In this document: positions 11,038 through 24,749 of the stretch, one piece after another
How the letters are laid out: each line of letters begins with the position of its first letter
How positions within the stretch are numbered: the first letter of the stretch is position 1
Assembly (NCBI GenBank): GCA_904063045.1
Contig: CAJFCJ010000006.1
Location: forward strand, 124,001-188,000
Length of the DNA stretch: 64,000 nt
Source: Dimorphilus gyrociliatus
Taxonomy: Eukaryota; Annelida; Polychaeta; Dinophilidae
Reading direction: 5' to 3'
Made by a program: the position numbers and the translations under genes
Notes under the pieces: model-generated
The model's input: only the letters and a program-made list of their open reading frames with translations
Databases searched by the model: none
What the model was told of the DNA's origin: nothing

Positions 11038-12619
11038 ATGGAAAAGATTCTTCGAAATGAAAATGATATTAGCGGTGGGATAGAAAATGTTGCTGTCCCT
11101 CTCGAGGATAAGGAATATTTGAAAAACTGTTCTGATTTCGTGGTATGTAACAAATACAATATTTAAACATATCTATATTAATGTGAACAAATTTTTTATG
11201 TAATTACGTAATAACGTATCACGAAACGAATTCAGGATAAATCTATTGATGATTGATAAAGCTATAATATACAATATGCAATGTCGAAATGAAAGTAAAC
11301 AAATCGTAATGATTAAATCATCGACCAATTTCCAGGCTTCTTGTTTTCCTCCATTATATTACTTTGATAACAAATCACCTGGACGATGTATAGCTTTGTT
11401 TCTTTCGCTTCACTTAATTTTGTCAATTCGTAATTTTCTTAAGGAACAAGAGTAGATCAAAATACGATATCAAATATACAGTATCAAATTCTTTTGTTAT
11501 ATTTATAAAGATTCTCCCTAATTTGTAATGATAGGTGCCGTTTCAAATAATGACAGAAAGGATTGTAATAGTTGAGAAATTTTAGATTATGCTAATGCGC
11601 TTACTTATTACAAATTCCGAAAAGAAATGGAACGACTAATTATAGATGGTACAAAATATCAAAGATGAAGGAACATCTGCTAATCTATAATACAGATTTA
11701 GTTTTAGACGAATAAAGTAATTAATCTACCATAAAACAATACCTAACTTAACATGCTGGTTTATTTTATGACAGTTAAGCTGTCCATAGAGATCAGTTCT
11801 CTTAGTAAAAAGTTTCTATTTCTTAGAATGTTGTAATGGAAGTATAAGTAACTTCTCTCTTTTATCTTTTTGCAGTATTCTTTACAAAATATACCAAGTT
11901 TAGAATTTCAAGAGAAATCATGGGCTGAAGAACTACAAGGTTGCGAATGCGAAGCGGAATGTAATAGAGATACTTGTTCATGCGTTAAGCAGTGGGGAGC
12001 TAATTATAACTCTGACAGACTGTTAATTGCATCCTCTGATAGACCAATTTTGGAATGTGGGAAAACGTGCTCATGCTCTTCAGGAAACTGCCAGAATAAA
12101 GTGGTTGGAAGAGGCGTTAGATTAAAGCTTCAAGTCTTTAAAACTCCAGATAAAGGGATGGGAGTTAAGTGCTTAGAGAGTATAAAGAAAGGATCTTTTG
12201 TGAGCGAATATGTTGGTGAAGTAATAGGAGTAAAGGAAGCTAAAACAAGAACAAAGTTTATGGCTGAAAGACCCTCTTACTGCTGTAATTATATACTTGG
12301 CGTTAGAGAAAAGGTGAATGGTTCTGATGTTGATACAGTTTCATTCGTAGATGCAATGTATGTTGGAAATGTCAGCAGATTTATAAATCATTCTTGCGAG
12401 CCCAACTTAAAAATGGTTGTTGTCCGGCATACTAACTTGATCCCCAAAATTGCTCTGTATGCCTCCAGAACTATCAATGAAGGAGAGGAGTTAAGTTTCA
12501 GTTACGGACCGTCTTGTAATAAAGCTATTTTAGGCTCAACGAGATCATGTTTTTGTAAAACTGACAGTTGTTCTGGTTATTTGCCATTTGACGATTCTCT
12601 CATTGAATCCAGTGATTGA
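11038..12619 (+). CDS. SETMAR: SET-domain histone methyltransferase, SETMAR type without transposase
   Basis: Two exons, 11038-11142 and 11876-12619, join in phase 0 to give 282 residues. The short first exon (MEKILRNENDISGGIENVAV) matches the start of SETMAR-type proteins. The pre-SET cysteine cluster follows (GCECEAECNRDTCSC ... CGKTCSCSSGNCQN), then the SET core with RFINHSCEPN and GEELSFSYG, and a post-SET CFCKTDSC before the diagnostic C-terminus GYLPFDDSL. Enzymes of this family transfer methyl groups to histone H3 lysines in the nucleus; SETMAR is reported to act on H3K4/K36. The fused mariner transposase is specific to anthropoid primates and is absent here, as expected. The 733-bp intron is long for this window and I see no exon in it. 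Confidence 0.88.
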
Positions 12620-13766
12620 TCTTGTTCAATTCAGAAGACTTTAACAATAATTTTTCAATTAAATAATTTACTTATTATATAGTACAATGTCCTGTCTATG
12701 TGGAACTTCCTTTGAATAAAACGATGTCTCAGCAATCAATTATGAATCAATATTAATCATTTTTTAAAGAAATTGTTTACTTTTCAATGACTTATCATGG
12801 GATTGAGATTTTTATTTAAATAAATCCTTAGATGGTGTAAAAAGCTTTGTAAATAAAAAATAAGATCGATTGAAGATCAATTTTCTGGCTGGTGTAGAAT
12901 AATTATCACATTCAAAAGCTTATCAGCTACCCAATTAACTCAACGTCAAAATCGTTCAACATTACATTTCTTTACTGATTATTAATAAACCATTTGAATA
13001 AATATTCTATTTAAACAAAAGCAACCATTGGTATTTAAATACTTCTTATCTAATGGAATTTTAATGGTAATAGAAAACCAGACGCACTATTCATTCTATG
13101 TCAAACACTTGTTTGTCCGTACAAAGCTTTTTTGTTTCGTCAATGTCCAGGCCTATAGTTTAATTCCATCAATCAATTCGACTTTCCCTCTGTTCCAGTA
13201 TATTACTGAAGATCGTATTGAACACATTAATTGAGCAAAGGTATACTCTTTTATAATATTTAATGATATTTTAAACTCGAGTGCAATTCTAACTTATTTA
13301 AAGTTTAATTTATATTCATGAGCATAAAATATGACGTTAGCAGAATAGCTTCTTAGTTTCTCTATAAATTGGAGAATAGACTGGTAAGAAAGTAGTCGAG
13401 GATTAATTTTTTTAGTGAATGATACTTGAGAAAGTAGTCGTCGCGTAGCTACACTGTTGTGCTAATTTTAATAGTCTCAGTTTCCCTTAATGAGAGTTGA
13501 CTAGGTAAGATAATAACTTTTTAGTTAACATTGTTAATATAATACTGTATTAATTAAAAATGTTTACTGTTAATATGTGATAGACGTAAGTTAATAAATT
13601 AAATATTATTAAATATAATCATGTAATCGTACATCAGTAATAAATAGGCCTTTATGTGTTATTTATTAACAGAAAATAGCTTTATATTGCGATTAGAAAT
13701 CGTTTTTTTTTTACAATACTCTGTTAACATTCTCTATATATAAGACGTATAAACAGGGATTAGGAT
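12620..13766. other. Intergenic, AT-rich
   Basis: The 3' flank of the SET gene and the 5' flank of the next gene. Only short chance frames were seen. It holds an ATACTGTAT motif (13542-13550) and two TAGGCCTA-like half sites (around 13151 and 13646). Confidence 0.55.
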
Positions 13767-14639
13767 ATGAATAGATTAACAAAGCCTAGATTCCTACCAA
13801 TTCTGACACAAGCTGGTCAGAAGAGAACTTCAAGTGGAGTTGAAAAGGCTAATTTGAAGAAGAAGAAGAAATCAAAAAGCAAGAAGAGGAAAGAAGCTGA
13901 CGATGTGAATATTATCGAAAAAGCTGATGTTGTAGCCGATAGATTATCCTATACTTTAACGTTCACGTCGGATTGTTTGCCGTCTATTTCATTGAATAAC
14001 GCTAGAAGCTTGAATAGAGGAGCCCAACGAATTTTAGAGTTTACAATCGAGAGCATCAAACACGGAGCTAAGACGAAAATGGATAAGATAGAAATGGCTC
14101 AACGACAACTAATGGCTGACTTATTAGAACGGTATCCACACCTAGAAAAACAAATTAGCTTAAGTGTTCGCAAAAATCGAACTCAAAACCTCTTATTCAG
14201 AGACGTAATGCTTGAAAGAAAACACAAAAGAAACATACCGGCAGTTCAACTGGAACCTCTCCCCGAAGTTCAGCAAAATGGTCTTCATCTGCTAGGCAAA
14301 TCAGTTTACAAACCAATAGTGGATGATAGTAAACAAACGACTAAGCAGAACAAGCAAAATAACAGTAAAGTAAAAATTTCTCCAATTTGCTCAACAAATT
14401 TTGGATTAGAAAATAGGGATAACAATCGATTAGGAATGACTCAGAAGACTTTCATTAATAATAGAACCGACTTGGAACGGCATATAGAAAATTCTGCAAA
14501 CAAGCACATAAAAACATTTGCCTCTCATATTCCTAAAAGAAGCAAAGCGGAAGACAATATTCTGTGCCTAAGGGAAACTCTTGCCCCTTCAATTTCAAAC
14601 AAGCCAATACTTCCCTCCATATCGACTATAAACAAATAG
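13767..14639 (+). CDS. Uncharacterised basic protein, single exon
   Basis: A single intact exon encodes 290 residues beginning MNRLTKPRFLPILTQAGQKR. I do not recognise the family. Residues 30-45 are a lysine/serine run (LKKKKKSKSKKRK) that could be a nuclear or nucleolar targeting signal. A central predicted helical part (about 60-150) contains ILEFTIESIKHGAK and MAQRQLMADLLERYPHLEKQISLSVRKN, rich in heptad-like leucines. The last 130 residues are Asn/Gln/Lys-rich and probably disordered. There is no signal peptide or membrane segment. Start and stop are clear and coding bias is good for the first half, so it is likely real, but the lack of introns is unusual here and a retrogene or partial gene model cannot be excluded. 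Confidence 0.6.
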   Translation: MNRLTKPRFLPILTQAGQKRTSSGVEKANLKKKKKSKSKKRKEADDVNIIEKADVVADRLSYTLTFTSDCLPSISLNNARSLNRGAQRILEFTIESIKHGAKTKMDKIEMAQRQLMADLLERYPHLEKQISLSVRKNRTQNLLFRDVMLERKHKRNIPAVQLEPLPEVQQNGLHLLGKSVYKPIVDDSKQTTKQNKQNNSKVKISPICSTNFGLENRDNNRLGMTQKTFINNRTDLERHIENSANKHIKTFASHIPKRSKAEDNILCLRETLAPSISNKPILPSISTINK

Positions 14640-17177
14640 ATTTTTTTTCTGCTATAAATACAAATTGAATTGTTCTCGCTGGAGAACACAACAATTATAA
14701 TATTGAATACTAGTATTCAAAATATAAAATTCAATTCAATTGTTTTCATTGTATTCTGCTAATTCTCCTTTAATTTAATTTATAATTTCGCTACAGAAGA
14801 ATAGAGGTTTTAACAGGTTACAACCCATTCGCATATACTCAAAACTTTCTTATGTAACAAGTTTCCCTAATTAATATTCAATCGAAAGATATAAGATTAA
14901 AAACCTTATTGCCAACTTATCTTGGCCTTAGTTTTTTACACATGACTTTGAGATAGTCTGGTCAACTTTCGAACAGATATACACCCACACATACAACACT
15001 ATACTCTCTCTCTCTTTACCAAACCTATATTATACATTACGTTGTCTATCCTATGTTGGTAATGAATCAGCATCAGAGTATTGAACCCTGGAAAATGAGA
15101 ATCCTTTTGCTGAGCTGCCGAAGAATTATTCTATATTATATAATTTCTATCAAGTTTTGTATATGGCATAAGATAATCATATTTCAGAAACCATTCATTT
15201 ACCTGACAATAATCGTCAATATAATAAAAGACAAGACTAGATACTTACATCTTTTATCTTGTAGCTTTGATTTTTAATCGGGACAGAATAGGAAGCTAAA
15301 TATGATTTGTTTCAAATCTATAAGAAAACGGGTCAAAAACAGATTAAGGAGGCAAAGTTGTCCATAAAAATAAATAGGGAATATATATTAACAATTTGAC
15401 TCAAAGTCTCTATTTATACTGTTGTTATTTACTAATTAAATTATCATATAAGGTTACAATAGCGTTATTTCTTTTAGAATTTACCTTTCCAAGAGCTCAC
15501 GATAAGACTTTTAGTACATTAATAGAAAGTGAGAACAATCAAAGGTTAGGTTAAAATATCAAATTCAATTAAAGATAAATATCTATTATTAGCATAAGTA
15601 TCACTAAATGATACTATCTAAATGAAATTTTAGGTCTATTTTAAGACTTATGATTAATTTTTATTAAAATCATCTAACCAATTAACATTTTGTAACAAGA
15701 TTATGATTGTTAGAATAATAATAAAACAGAAACGTTTCGCTCTTCAATCTGAAGATAAGAACCTTTTTTACCACCTAGAGTCTAATTATCAATATTCATT
15801 TGCACAGAGCAATATATATATATATATCTGATTCGTATACAAATGATGTATAAATAAATTAAATATATAGGACTTTCTAGATATTTCTTTTTTTTTTTTG
15901 TAGGTACAACCTTATTTTTTAATGATTTATTTAACATACAATATTTTATAGATTATTACAAGAACTTTCCTTTTCTTCGGTCTTTTTTAAAAGATAGATG
16001 ACGTAAGTGTGGAAATTCAAAGAATAAATCCTTATTTAAGTAAACAAATTCCATTATAGTACTATCAACATAAAGTAGCATTCACTTTTATTTTGACATG
16101 GTTGCTATATAATCTACAAGATCCAAAGAATTCGCTGACTATACGCTTTTCCACAGATCTTAAGTTCGTATTAATTTATAAAAATGTTGTAGGCATTAGC
16201 TTTTTCCTTTATTCTATTCTGTTTTTTCTTTTTTTTTTACATTACACACTTTACAAAGATCAATATTGTTTTAACTCAATTTAAATACTGTTTAATATAA
16301 GGCTCTTTTTTGTCCAACAATTTGAGACAAATATTATCTAAATAGAAAAAAAGGATCGTAGAGACTACTTTCTTAAATTAAATATTTAATATCTACCAAT
16401 TACTACCGGATTATAACTCTACAGGTTTCAAAAGCAGTTTCATTAGTCGATTATTCGATATATATCTTATATATATATATACTTTCGTGGAGTATATTGC
16501 TTTTTTTAGAAGGACTTTTTTATAGGTTTGAATTTTACATTGTTAATAACGTTTTAAAGATATGAATAATTAAATATTTTGTTTAATTTGCTGTTTTTTT
16601 TTGTTTCACTAAAAAAAATACTATGATACAGAATATTGTAATCGGCAAATTATGAAAGGCTCTTTGTCGATATATCGGAAATATATTATATACTTTTAAT
16701 TTATTCAAACAAATTGATGCATTTATTGTTAAAGATAAAAAGAAACTTTGAACCTCTTTCTCTTTTTTTAAATGCCACCAGTTTTTTTTGTTAGTATACT
16801 TTTCAAGCAGACGGTGACCAACTTTTCCGGTCTAATTTTTTGATCGGTTACTTACCGGTCAGCAAGGATTTTTAATACAAGATTACTTAAACAGACAATC
16901 AACATCCGGTACTATGCAAAAGTCAAGTATAATTTGAAGCGAAGTAACTTAATAAGAAAACTCAAATTATTTACATATCAAATGGTTAAAGAAGTAATGC
17001 AGAAAGCTGCAATAGTGTATGTACCGTATAATAGTCTTTAGTAGGTCATCATTCAAATTTCTTTGCAGTTAAACATTAGTGAACTTTCCTCTGCGACTTG
17101 TCGCAACTAGTTCAAGTGGTTGATTATTCGAGTAAACAATTTTATTCCAAATTTGTTCTCTTTTTTTTTTTAGGTAA
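14640..17177. other. Large intergenic gap, AT-rich
   Basis: About 2.5 kb with no supported exon. It has T-rich and A-rich runs, (TA)n tracts near 15811-15828 and 16466-16482, and short chance frames only. Two acceptor-like sites (CTTTGCAG ending 17068, and a poly-T tract ending TAG at 17173) lie just before CEP57 and suggest a spliced leader region. Confidence 0.5.
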
Positions 17178-18368
17178 ATGTCAAGTAAGAACGAAAGCTC
17201 TCTGGAATATCATACAAAAATGACACATCATACTCAGGAGAGTAATAAAGAAGCCGTCCTTTCCGCCCTGAAGGCTCTGCAACTTCGAATAAGACAATTA
17301 GAAAAAGAACGAAATAGAGCCGAGGAGAATATTCAAGTCCTCTCAACAGAAAAGGAACATTTCAGAACTGAGTCACCGATAGAAGTAGAACCCAATCACT
17401 CAGAACATTTGGAGTCTCAACTCCACTCTGTAGCTGATAGGTGTAGAATGCTGGAGCAGCAGTTACAAGATATGAGGAAAACTATGGAAGAAGCTCAGCA
17501 AAAATCAATTCTAAACAATGATTATCGCTTTGATATTCATGGAACCTACGAACCCCGACTCAGATTTGAAGATGAAGAAATAAGGCAGGAAACTATTAAA
17601 CCAGATAGAATTCCTGCTGAAGAAAGTGTTCGAGTTAGAAGACTAACCCACGAGCTTTATGACGAAGAGCCAATAGAACCTGAGCGAATACCTGTCAAAA
17701 ATAAGTCGAAAAAGCCCAAAAAAAAAGTCGATAAAGGCCACACCTCGAAACCAAAGCACTATCATTTGAATATGTCTCAAATTCCTTTCATATCGGGAAC
17801 ATCAACAGCTGATAGTTATTCAGTGCCAGCAAATATACAGAGAGTCTTATCCATGATGAAATGCCATAATGAGACACTATGTAAATCTTCGTCAAGTGCA
17901 AGCTCGACAGAGCAATCTCCCGTAGCAGCTGTTTCATCTTCATCGTCTTCCAGTGACCTCGACAGTTTATTGGCCCAGTTGCAGGATGAATTTGGACAAA
18001 TATCTTTGGAGCATCAGCAGGTTTCAGCCGAAATGCTCCGAGCCATAGACCCTACCATTCAGTGTAAGTTGGAAAAGGAAGCTGATGAACTATTAGATAG
18101 AATGGAAAAAAAAGGTGAGCAAATTCAACGCCTGAGATCGTATCAAATAAAGCAACAACAAAAGTCTGTAAATGGAGAATTTACAAAAAAGAAAATAACT
18201 TTTAAAAACCCTGGAAAGGTTAAAGTAACAACGACAGTCAAGGCTTGTGGAACATCTACCAAAGTCAGGGAAAGGCCAAAAACTGCACCATCAAGTGGAA
18301 AAGATTGCTTAAAAGGCTTGAAAAAGATACAACAAAAATTGGGAAAAAACGACTTAGGTTGGATGTAA
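17178..18368 (+). CDS. CEP57: Centrosomal protein CEP57
   Basis: One uninterrupted coding exon gives 396 residues. The N-terminal coiled coil begins with the CEP57 signature block VLSALKALQLRIRQLEKER (residues 27-45), the centrosome-localising and multimerising part. The C-terminal microtubule-binding region carries HYHLNMSQIPFISGTSTADS and PANIQRVLSMMKCHN, both diagnostic of CEP57/CEP57L1, followed by a second coiled coil (LDSLLAQLQDEFGQISLEHQQ) and a basic tail. The protein organises pericentriolar material and links microtubules to centrosomes. Mammalian CEP57 is about 500 residues, so this is a shorter version. A poly-pyrimidine tract ending TAG sits 4 bp before the ATG, indicating a leader intron or trans-splice acceptor. 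It converges with METTL1. Confidence 0.9.
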   Translation: MSSKNESSLEYHTKMTHHTQESNKEAVLSALKALQLRIRQLEKERNRAEENIQVLSTEKEHFRTESPIEVEPNHSEHLESQLHSVADRCRMLEQQLQDMRKTMEEAQQKSILNNDYRFDIHGTYEPRLRFEDEEIRQETIKPDRIPAEESVRVRRLTHELYDEEPIEPERIPVKNKSKKPKKKVDKGHTSKPKHYHLNMSQIPFISGTSTADSYSVPANIQRVLSMMKCHNETLCKSSSSASSTEQSPVAAVSSSSSSSDLDSLLAQLQDEFGQISLEHQQVSAEMLRAIDPTIQCKLEKEADELLDRMEKKGEQIQRLRSYQIKQQQKSVNGEFTKKKITFKNPGKVKVTTTVKACGTSTKVRERPKTAPSSGKDCLKGLKKIQQKLGKNDLGWM

Positions 18369-18511
18369 CTTTCAAATATGTCCTTGGCAAATATCAATTA
18401 ACTAGTAAAAGCTTTGATTTTTATAATGAATAATTAGGAGAAATGATCTAAATAACTACTAACAATTTATTAGAAAAAATAACATAGACATAGAATATTT
18501 ATTTTATCGTT

Positions 18512-19741
<1,230 letters not shown>

Positions 19742-20099
19742 TACTGCTTGTGAATATTTTCTCAATAACTAATTATACTTAAACTTATAATTCGGATTAT
19801 AGACTCGAGAAATTAGACGAATTTTTTCAGATAAAACTGCTTAAGAGACCAACGCCATCTAAAAGCATGGTTCTAAAATACACTCTAGGTGGCGCTGAAA
19901 CTAGCTACTTATGGCGCTAAAAAGTTCGAATTGAGCTTGGATAAAAATTGAAAGAAACGCAATAAATTTCTTCGATATCGCTCATATAGACAATAGAATA
20001 AAATTCAATTAAGACTAATTAACTTCATTTTAAAGAATTCTTGTAAATTTTTTTTATTTTAAATAAAGTTTATTAAAGAAAATACAAAACGAGATTATT
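19742..20099. other. Short intergenic between METTL1 and DRC4
   Basis: The 5' flank of METTL1 and the 3' flank of DRC4 on the same strand. No coding sequence was seen. Confidence 0.6.
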
Positions 20100-21612
20100 C
20101 TATGTGTTTGTGGAGACGAGTCCGGCAGGTCCATAACCAATTTGTTGTCCAGCTACAGCACTTTCCAAAGGTTTAAAACCCAGTTCGTCAACAGGTATGC
20201 CAAACTGAGATAACTTTGATTCATACGTTCTCAACAAATCATTATGGGCTTTACAGACTCTTGCCAATTCGTATTGCAGATCTTTAATGGCAGAATTCTT
20301 GGAATCAAGAACATCCTCAAGCTTACGCGTAACAACGCTGAGAGCTGTAGGATCTAAATTTGACGCAGATAATACTTCGTTCAGTTGTGCTTCCTTTTTC
20401 TCTAATGTGTCGGCTAAAGCATTCAACTTCTTTTCTAATAGTATATTCTTGAGATTACTCTTCTGTTGAACTTCATGAATAGCTTTGATGAACTTCTGAT
20501 ATAGTTCATCTCTCTCGGCTTGAATTTTACCAAATCTTTGTTCAAGGATTTCCTTTTCTAATTCTAACTCTTTATGTTCTTGTTTCAGAACTTTTAGTCT
20601 GGCTTTAGCCGAAGCAAGAGAAAGCTTATCTTTTTCATAATTAGCTAACTGCCTTCTTAGCTCCTCCAATTCAACTCTGGCCTCCCTCAAAGGTTCTGTT
20701 AACCGTTTGTTTTCGGCATTTATTTCATTCATCTGTTTCTCCATTCTCTCTTCTTTCTTCTTCATTTCTTCTACTTGTTCTTTAAGGGTATTAATCAAGG
20801 CAAGATTGTTCAAAGTGATATCATTATAGTAGTTTTTAATATCACTAAACGCCTTTTCATGATTCTTCATCAAAGTATTAATTTGAGCATTCTTCCTCTC
20901 TTCAATCTCGTGAATTTCAGTTTTTCTTCTCAAATCTAGCTCTTCTCTCAACATTCTCATTTTCTTTTCGTATTTGGCTTCAATATCTTTAACTTGTTGT
21001 TCATATGCTTGACGTAAATTTGTAACTTGTTCATCATTCTTCATTTTTAAATTTTTCATTAAGTTCTCGTGAGATAGCTGCTGTTCTTTTATTTCAACTT
21101 TTAAGTCTCTCTTCAATTTTCTCAAGTCAAATTCTTCTTTACGATGATCATCCTGAGCCAGTTTCAGAGCTACTTTGCTTTCAGCTTTTAGTTCAGCCAC
21201 ATTGTTTTGATGTTCGTATAGCAAGTGTTTTACTTTTTGTTTGTATACTTTTATTTCAATTTGATGCTGCTCTTCAGCATCTTCCATTTCTCTATCCTTA
21301 TTACGTAATTCAGCTCTTTTTTCCTCCAATTGTCTCTTTGTAATTTCCCAAAATGTATTTACCTTATCTCTTTCTAATTGGAAATAGTTTCGTTCTTCTC
21401 TTTCTCTATCCACCTAAAAGATGTTTAAAATTTTTATCTTTCCTATTGGTTTTATTTACAATAATGTTTACCTCTTCCTTTAATCTAGTAACCAGCTCCT
21501 CTAGTTGTTCTTTAGTCATTTCTTCTGTTGAAATACCATCAATAACGGCTGGAGTCTTCTTAGCCGACTTCTTCTTCCCCTTCTTCTTTCCACCCTTTTT
21601 CTTAGGAGGCAT
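20100..21612 (-). CDS. GAS8: Dynein regulatory complex subunit 4 (GAS8)
   Basis: Two minus-strand exons, 21472-21612 and 20100-21413, give 484 residues, close to the human 478. The start is the ATG opening [15 protein letters not shown], the lysine-rich head typical of this protein; an upstream in-frame TTG is not used. The rest is almost continuous coiled coil, with the conserved block [22 protein letters not shown] near residues 55-76. DRC4 is part of the nexin-dynein regulatory complex that links outer doublets and controls dynein motion in motile axonemes, so the organism has motile cilia or flagella. It diverges from ECI1 with 629 bp between the start codons. Confidence 0.96.
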
Positions 21613-22241
21613 CTTTTCTGGTCGAGGAGTTACCAAATGCTATACAACTATGGTTGCTATGTATCCGACAACTAGATGGCGCTTATATAAATATTCGATA
21701 GAAATATCTTTCAACTTGTTTTCTTAAATTCTCAGTTTACATATTATGCGCAATAAATAATTTTTCAAACTAATATAGACAGTAAAAAATATTTTTTTAT
21801 TTAAAACGCTTAATACGAAATGAATTTTAGTATTTACTTCCGGTTCCTGTGACACTTTTTGATTTCGTACTAAAAAGATAAAACTTAAAGGTTGACATAT
21901 ACACAGTCTAAAAATTAAACTTTTTACCGTTTAATGGTAATGTCAGTAATATTAAAATACTTTAAGAATTTTATAACTATTTAAAATTGTACTAAATCGA
22001 ACCATTAGCTTCTTTTCAATGTCATTAGAGGATACAAATTGTAAACAATTTTTTTTTCAAAACAATAAGAATCAACACTTTAATGCTCATTTTAAATGTG
22101 CACTTTTAGATGTTATAATGCAAATAGTCAACTAGAGTTAAAATTGGTCAAAAGTCTTTTGATAATGCATAAATTAACTTGAAATTTGACAATATACTAT
22201 TTAATAAATGTATTAACAGATCAACTGATACTTGAGAGAAA
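21613..22241. promoter_or_regulatory. Divergent intergenic region, DRC4 / ECI1
   Basis: These 629 bp separate two divergent start codons. No exon was seen. Promoters for both genes must lie here, but no specific element is recognised. Confidence 0.45.
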
Positions 22242-23335
22242 ATGTTTCTGCGAAATGTAATGAGAAAAATTGCAAGCCAAAAATCCTTGAATGGTTTGGC
22301 TATAAAGAAAAATTATTTTGGAACAACTTCTTCACTTCTAGATGATTTTTCCATAAATGCTAATGAAAAAACAGGTATCTCAAAAAGCCTCAAAGTTTGC
22401 AACTGTTCTGTAGTTTATACCATTCTAAATTTATCTAGGAGTGTCGGTTATTACCATGTCTAAAACCCCTGCAAATAGTCTCAATCTGGAGTTTATTCAG
22501 GAACTATCAATGGCTATTCAAAAGCTTAATATGGAAAAGAGTTGCAGAGGAATTATTCTTACATCAGTATATTGTTGTAAAAGCCCATAAAATTTATCAT
22601 AGAGTCTGTATCTTTTTATAGAGTCTTCCAAGTATATTTTCCGCTGGATTAGATATTTTGGAAATGTATCAACCAGAACCCGATCGATTAGAGAAATTCT
22701 GGACAGAATTTCAAGAGATATGGCTAGCCTTGTATTCTTCGCCTAAAACTGTTATGTCGGCTATAAACGTATGTATGAACATTTTGATGTTATTATTGTA
22801 ACTAGAATTATATTGTTTATAGGGTCATTCGCCTGCAGGTGGATGTATAATTGCATTAGCTACTGATTACAGAATAATGAAACCTAAATTTACCATTGGT
22901 CTAAATGAAACTATGTTGGGTATAGTTGCACCTTTCTGGGCTGAGGATTCTATGAAAGCAGTTATTGGTCAAAGAAGATCTGAATACAGTTTGCAGTTGG
23001 GAAAACTTTACACTGCTGAAGAGGCATTACAGGTAGATTTAATCATGACATTGAACTCTCTTAAGCTAAATATCTGATTTTAACAGATCAATCTAATTGA
23101 TGAAATATCGGATAATCCATTACAAGCTTGCGAGGATGAAATGATGAATTGGCTAAAATTACCCGATCACGCTAGAACCTTGACGAAATTTCAGAACAGA
23201 GGACATATTATTGAAAAAATGAAAAAAGGTCGTAAAGAAGATCTTGAAAAATTTGTTAAATTCATACCAAGAGAAGGGATTCAAATGGCTTTGGGAACGT
23301 ATTTGGATAATTTGAAATCTAGAAAGAAGAAGTAA
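22242..23335 (+). CDS. ECI1: Enoyl-CoA delta-isomerase 1, mitochondrial
   Basis: Exons 22242-22374, 22439-22566, 22622-22768, 22823-23032 and 23087-23335 give 288 residues. The first ~30 residues are basic and hydroxylated without acids (MFLRNVMRKIASQKSLNG), a likely mitochondrial presequence. The crotonase fold follows: MSKTPANSLNLEF, the oxyanion-hole segments SIFSAGLDILEMY and NGHSPAGGCIIALATDYR, and the ECI1-specific GLNETMLGIVAPFW. The enzyme shifts 3-cis/trans double bonds to 2-trans during beta-oxidation of unsaturated fatty acids in the matrix. All introns are 54-64 bp. Confidence 0.95.
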
Positions 23336-23760
23336 AAACAAGTTATTTCTCTCAGTGATTTTCAATATGAATTGTAATCCATAATTAACAAGTTAGAAAA
23401 TAGAAAGAAGAAATTACCGAGCAAGCTCAAGTTCATTATATTTAATACAGAGTTATACATGATTTCATAAATAATCTCTTTTTCTAAAATAATATTCGTT
23501 GAAATTTCTTGCTTTGAAAGGGCGATGTTAGCAGTATTCACCTTTGAGATAGACTATATACGAAAAGTGATACGGTATTTAAATATATCTTTCTATACAT
23601 TTTAGATGGCGCTAATAAACTCTTATAAAAATATATCAGCCTATCACCAATTCACATGGTACTAGGGCGATAATAGGAATGTTTTAAGAATTTCTCATGT
23701 ATAAGATAGTTTGCCTACACTACTCATTCGGTGGGATAGTGATTACGGAAATTGTTGAAA
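23336..23760. other. Short intergenic between ECI1 and the TFB2M-like gene
   Basis: Same-strand neighbours separated by 425 bp. No coding sequence was seen. Confidence 0.6.
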
Positions 23761-24749
23761 ATGTTTAAATATACTCTAAAGAAGATAAATAAAATAGATA
23801 TTCAATTAAGACAGTTAAAAACTTGTGTTTCTGACGTTGAGTTAATTGTTAGAAAAATAAAATACAATCTCGAAGATTACACTAAAACAACATTTTTCTA
23901 TCTTGGAGCTCAAGATGGAATACTTGCAGAAAACTTAATTAATTCAGGTACAGTTTATATGTTTTTAAGTTTTTAAACAACTTCATTTATTTAATTCATT
24001 CAGGATGCAAGAAAGTTATCGTTACCGAACATAAAAAAAGTAATGAAGAACATCTGAATGAAATTCAAAATCGATTTAGGGAAAAATTTCTACGATTTAC
24101 GCGTTTTCCTAATTCAAGAATCATTGAAGAATATAAATTAGATGGGTTGGAAGAGAAAAACTGGCACACTCAACCAAAAGTTGCCGTAATTCTTACTCTT
24201 TTGACAAATGATCGTTCAAAATTATCTTTAAATTCATATTTATTACGTAAACAATTTCCCTTTAATTTTGGTCGAACACCTATATTTCTATTGACTGATA
24301 ATACGGAAAGTAAAGTTATACTTATGAATGAAACTAATCTGCAAACAGAGAAGAGAATACCATCAAGGGCTCTGAGTTATATGTTTCTGTATGATAGAAC
24401 TCTCTTAGCAGAAATACCTAGACTAAAGCCATCTCAAAAGTATACTAAACTTATTAAAATACAACCAAAAAGCGATCTTGTTGATCTTCTCTACGACGAA
24501 GATAAATTTAAAGAAGCAGAAGTGTTCCTAAAGCATTTCTTTAACAAACCATACGAAAGAGTTATTCCTAAAATTGAGAAAATATGCCCAAATTTAGGAT
24601 CAGAACTGATTGACATGAATATAACAATGTTAGATAGAGTTAAGGACTTGGATTTTCGAATTATTGGTGAAATATTTCGCCTAGTTGCATCAAATGACAA
24701 TTATTCAAGAAATATTATTAGAGTATTAAGCTCAAGACATGAATTTTAA
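23761..24749 (+). CDS. TFB2M: Mitochondrial transcription factor B2-like (rRNA adenine dimethylase fold)
   Basis: Exons 23761-23947 and 24004-24749 give 310 residues; the ATG at 23761 is the only one near the frame start. The Rossmann-like start YLGAQDGILAENLINSGCKKVIVTEHKK (residues ~45-72) resembles the SAM-binding region of KsgA/TFBM proteins but is degenerate. The C-terminal domain (KHFFNKPYERVIPKIEKICP ... ELIDMNITMLDRVKDLDF) matches the helical domain of TFB2M, where HFF and the Pro-rich turn are diagnostic. TFB2M helps the mitochondrial RNA polymerase melt promoters. The basic N-terminus may be a mitochondrial presequence. TFB1M or another dimethylase is less likely because the catalytic N-L-P-Y motif is not evident. 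Confidence 0.68.

Noticed and set aside
12620-13766. Search for a mariner transposase fused to or following the SET domain
   Set aside because: No transposase-like sequence or terminal repeats were seen; the fusion is known only from primates.
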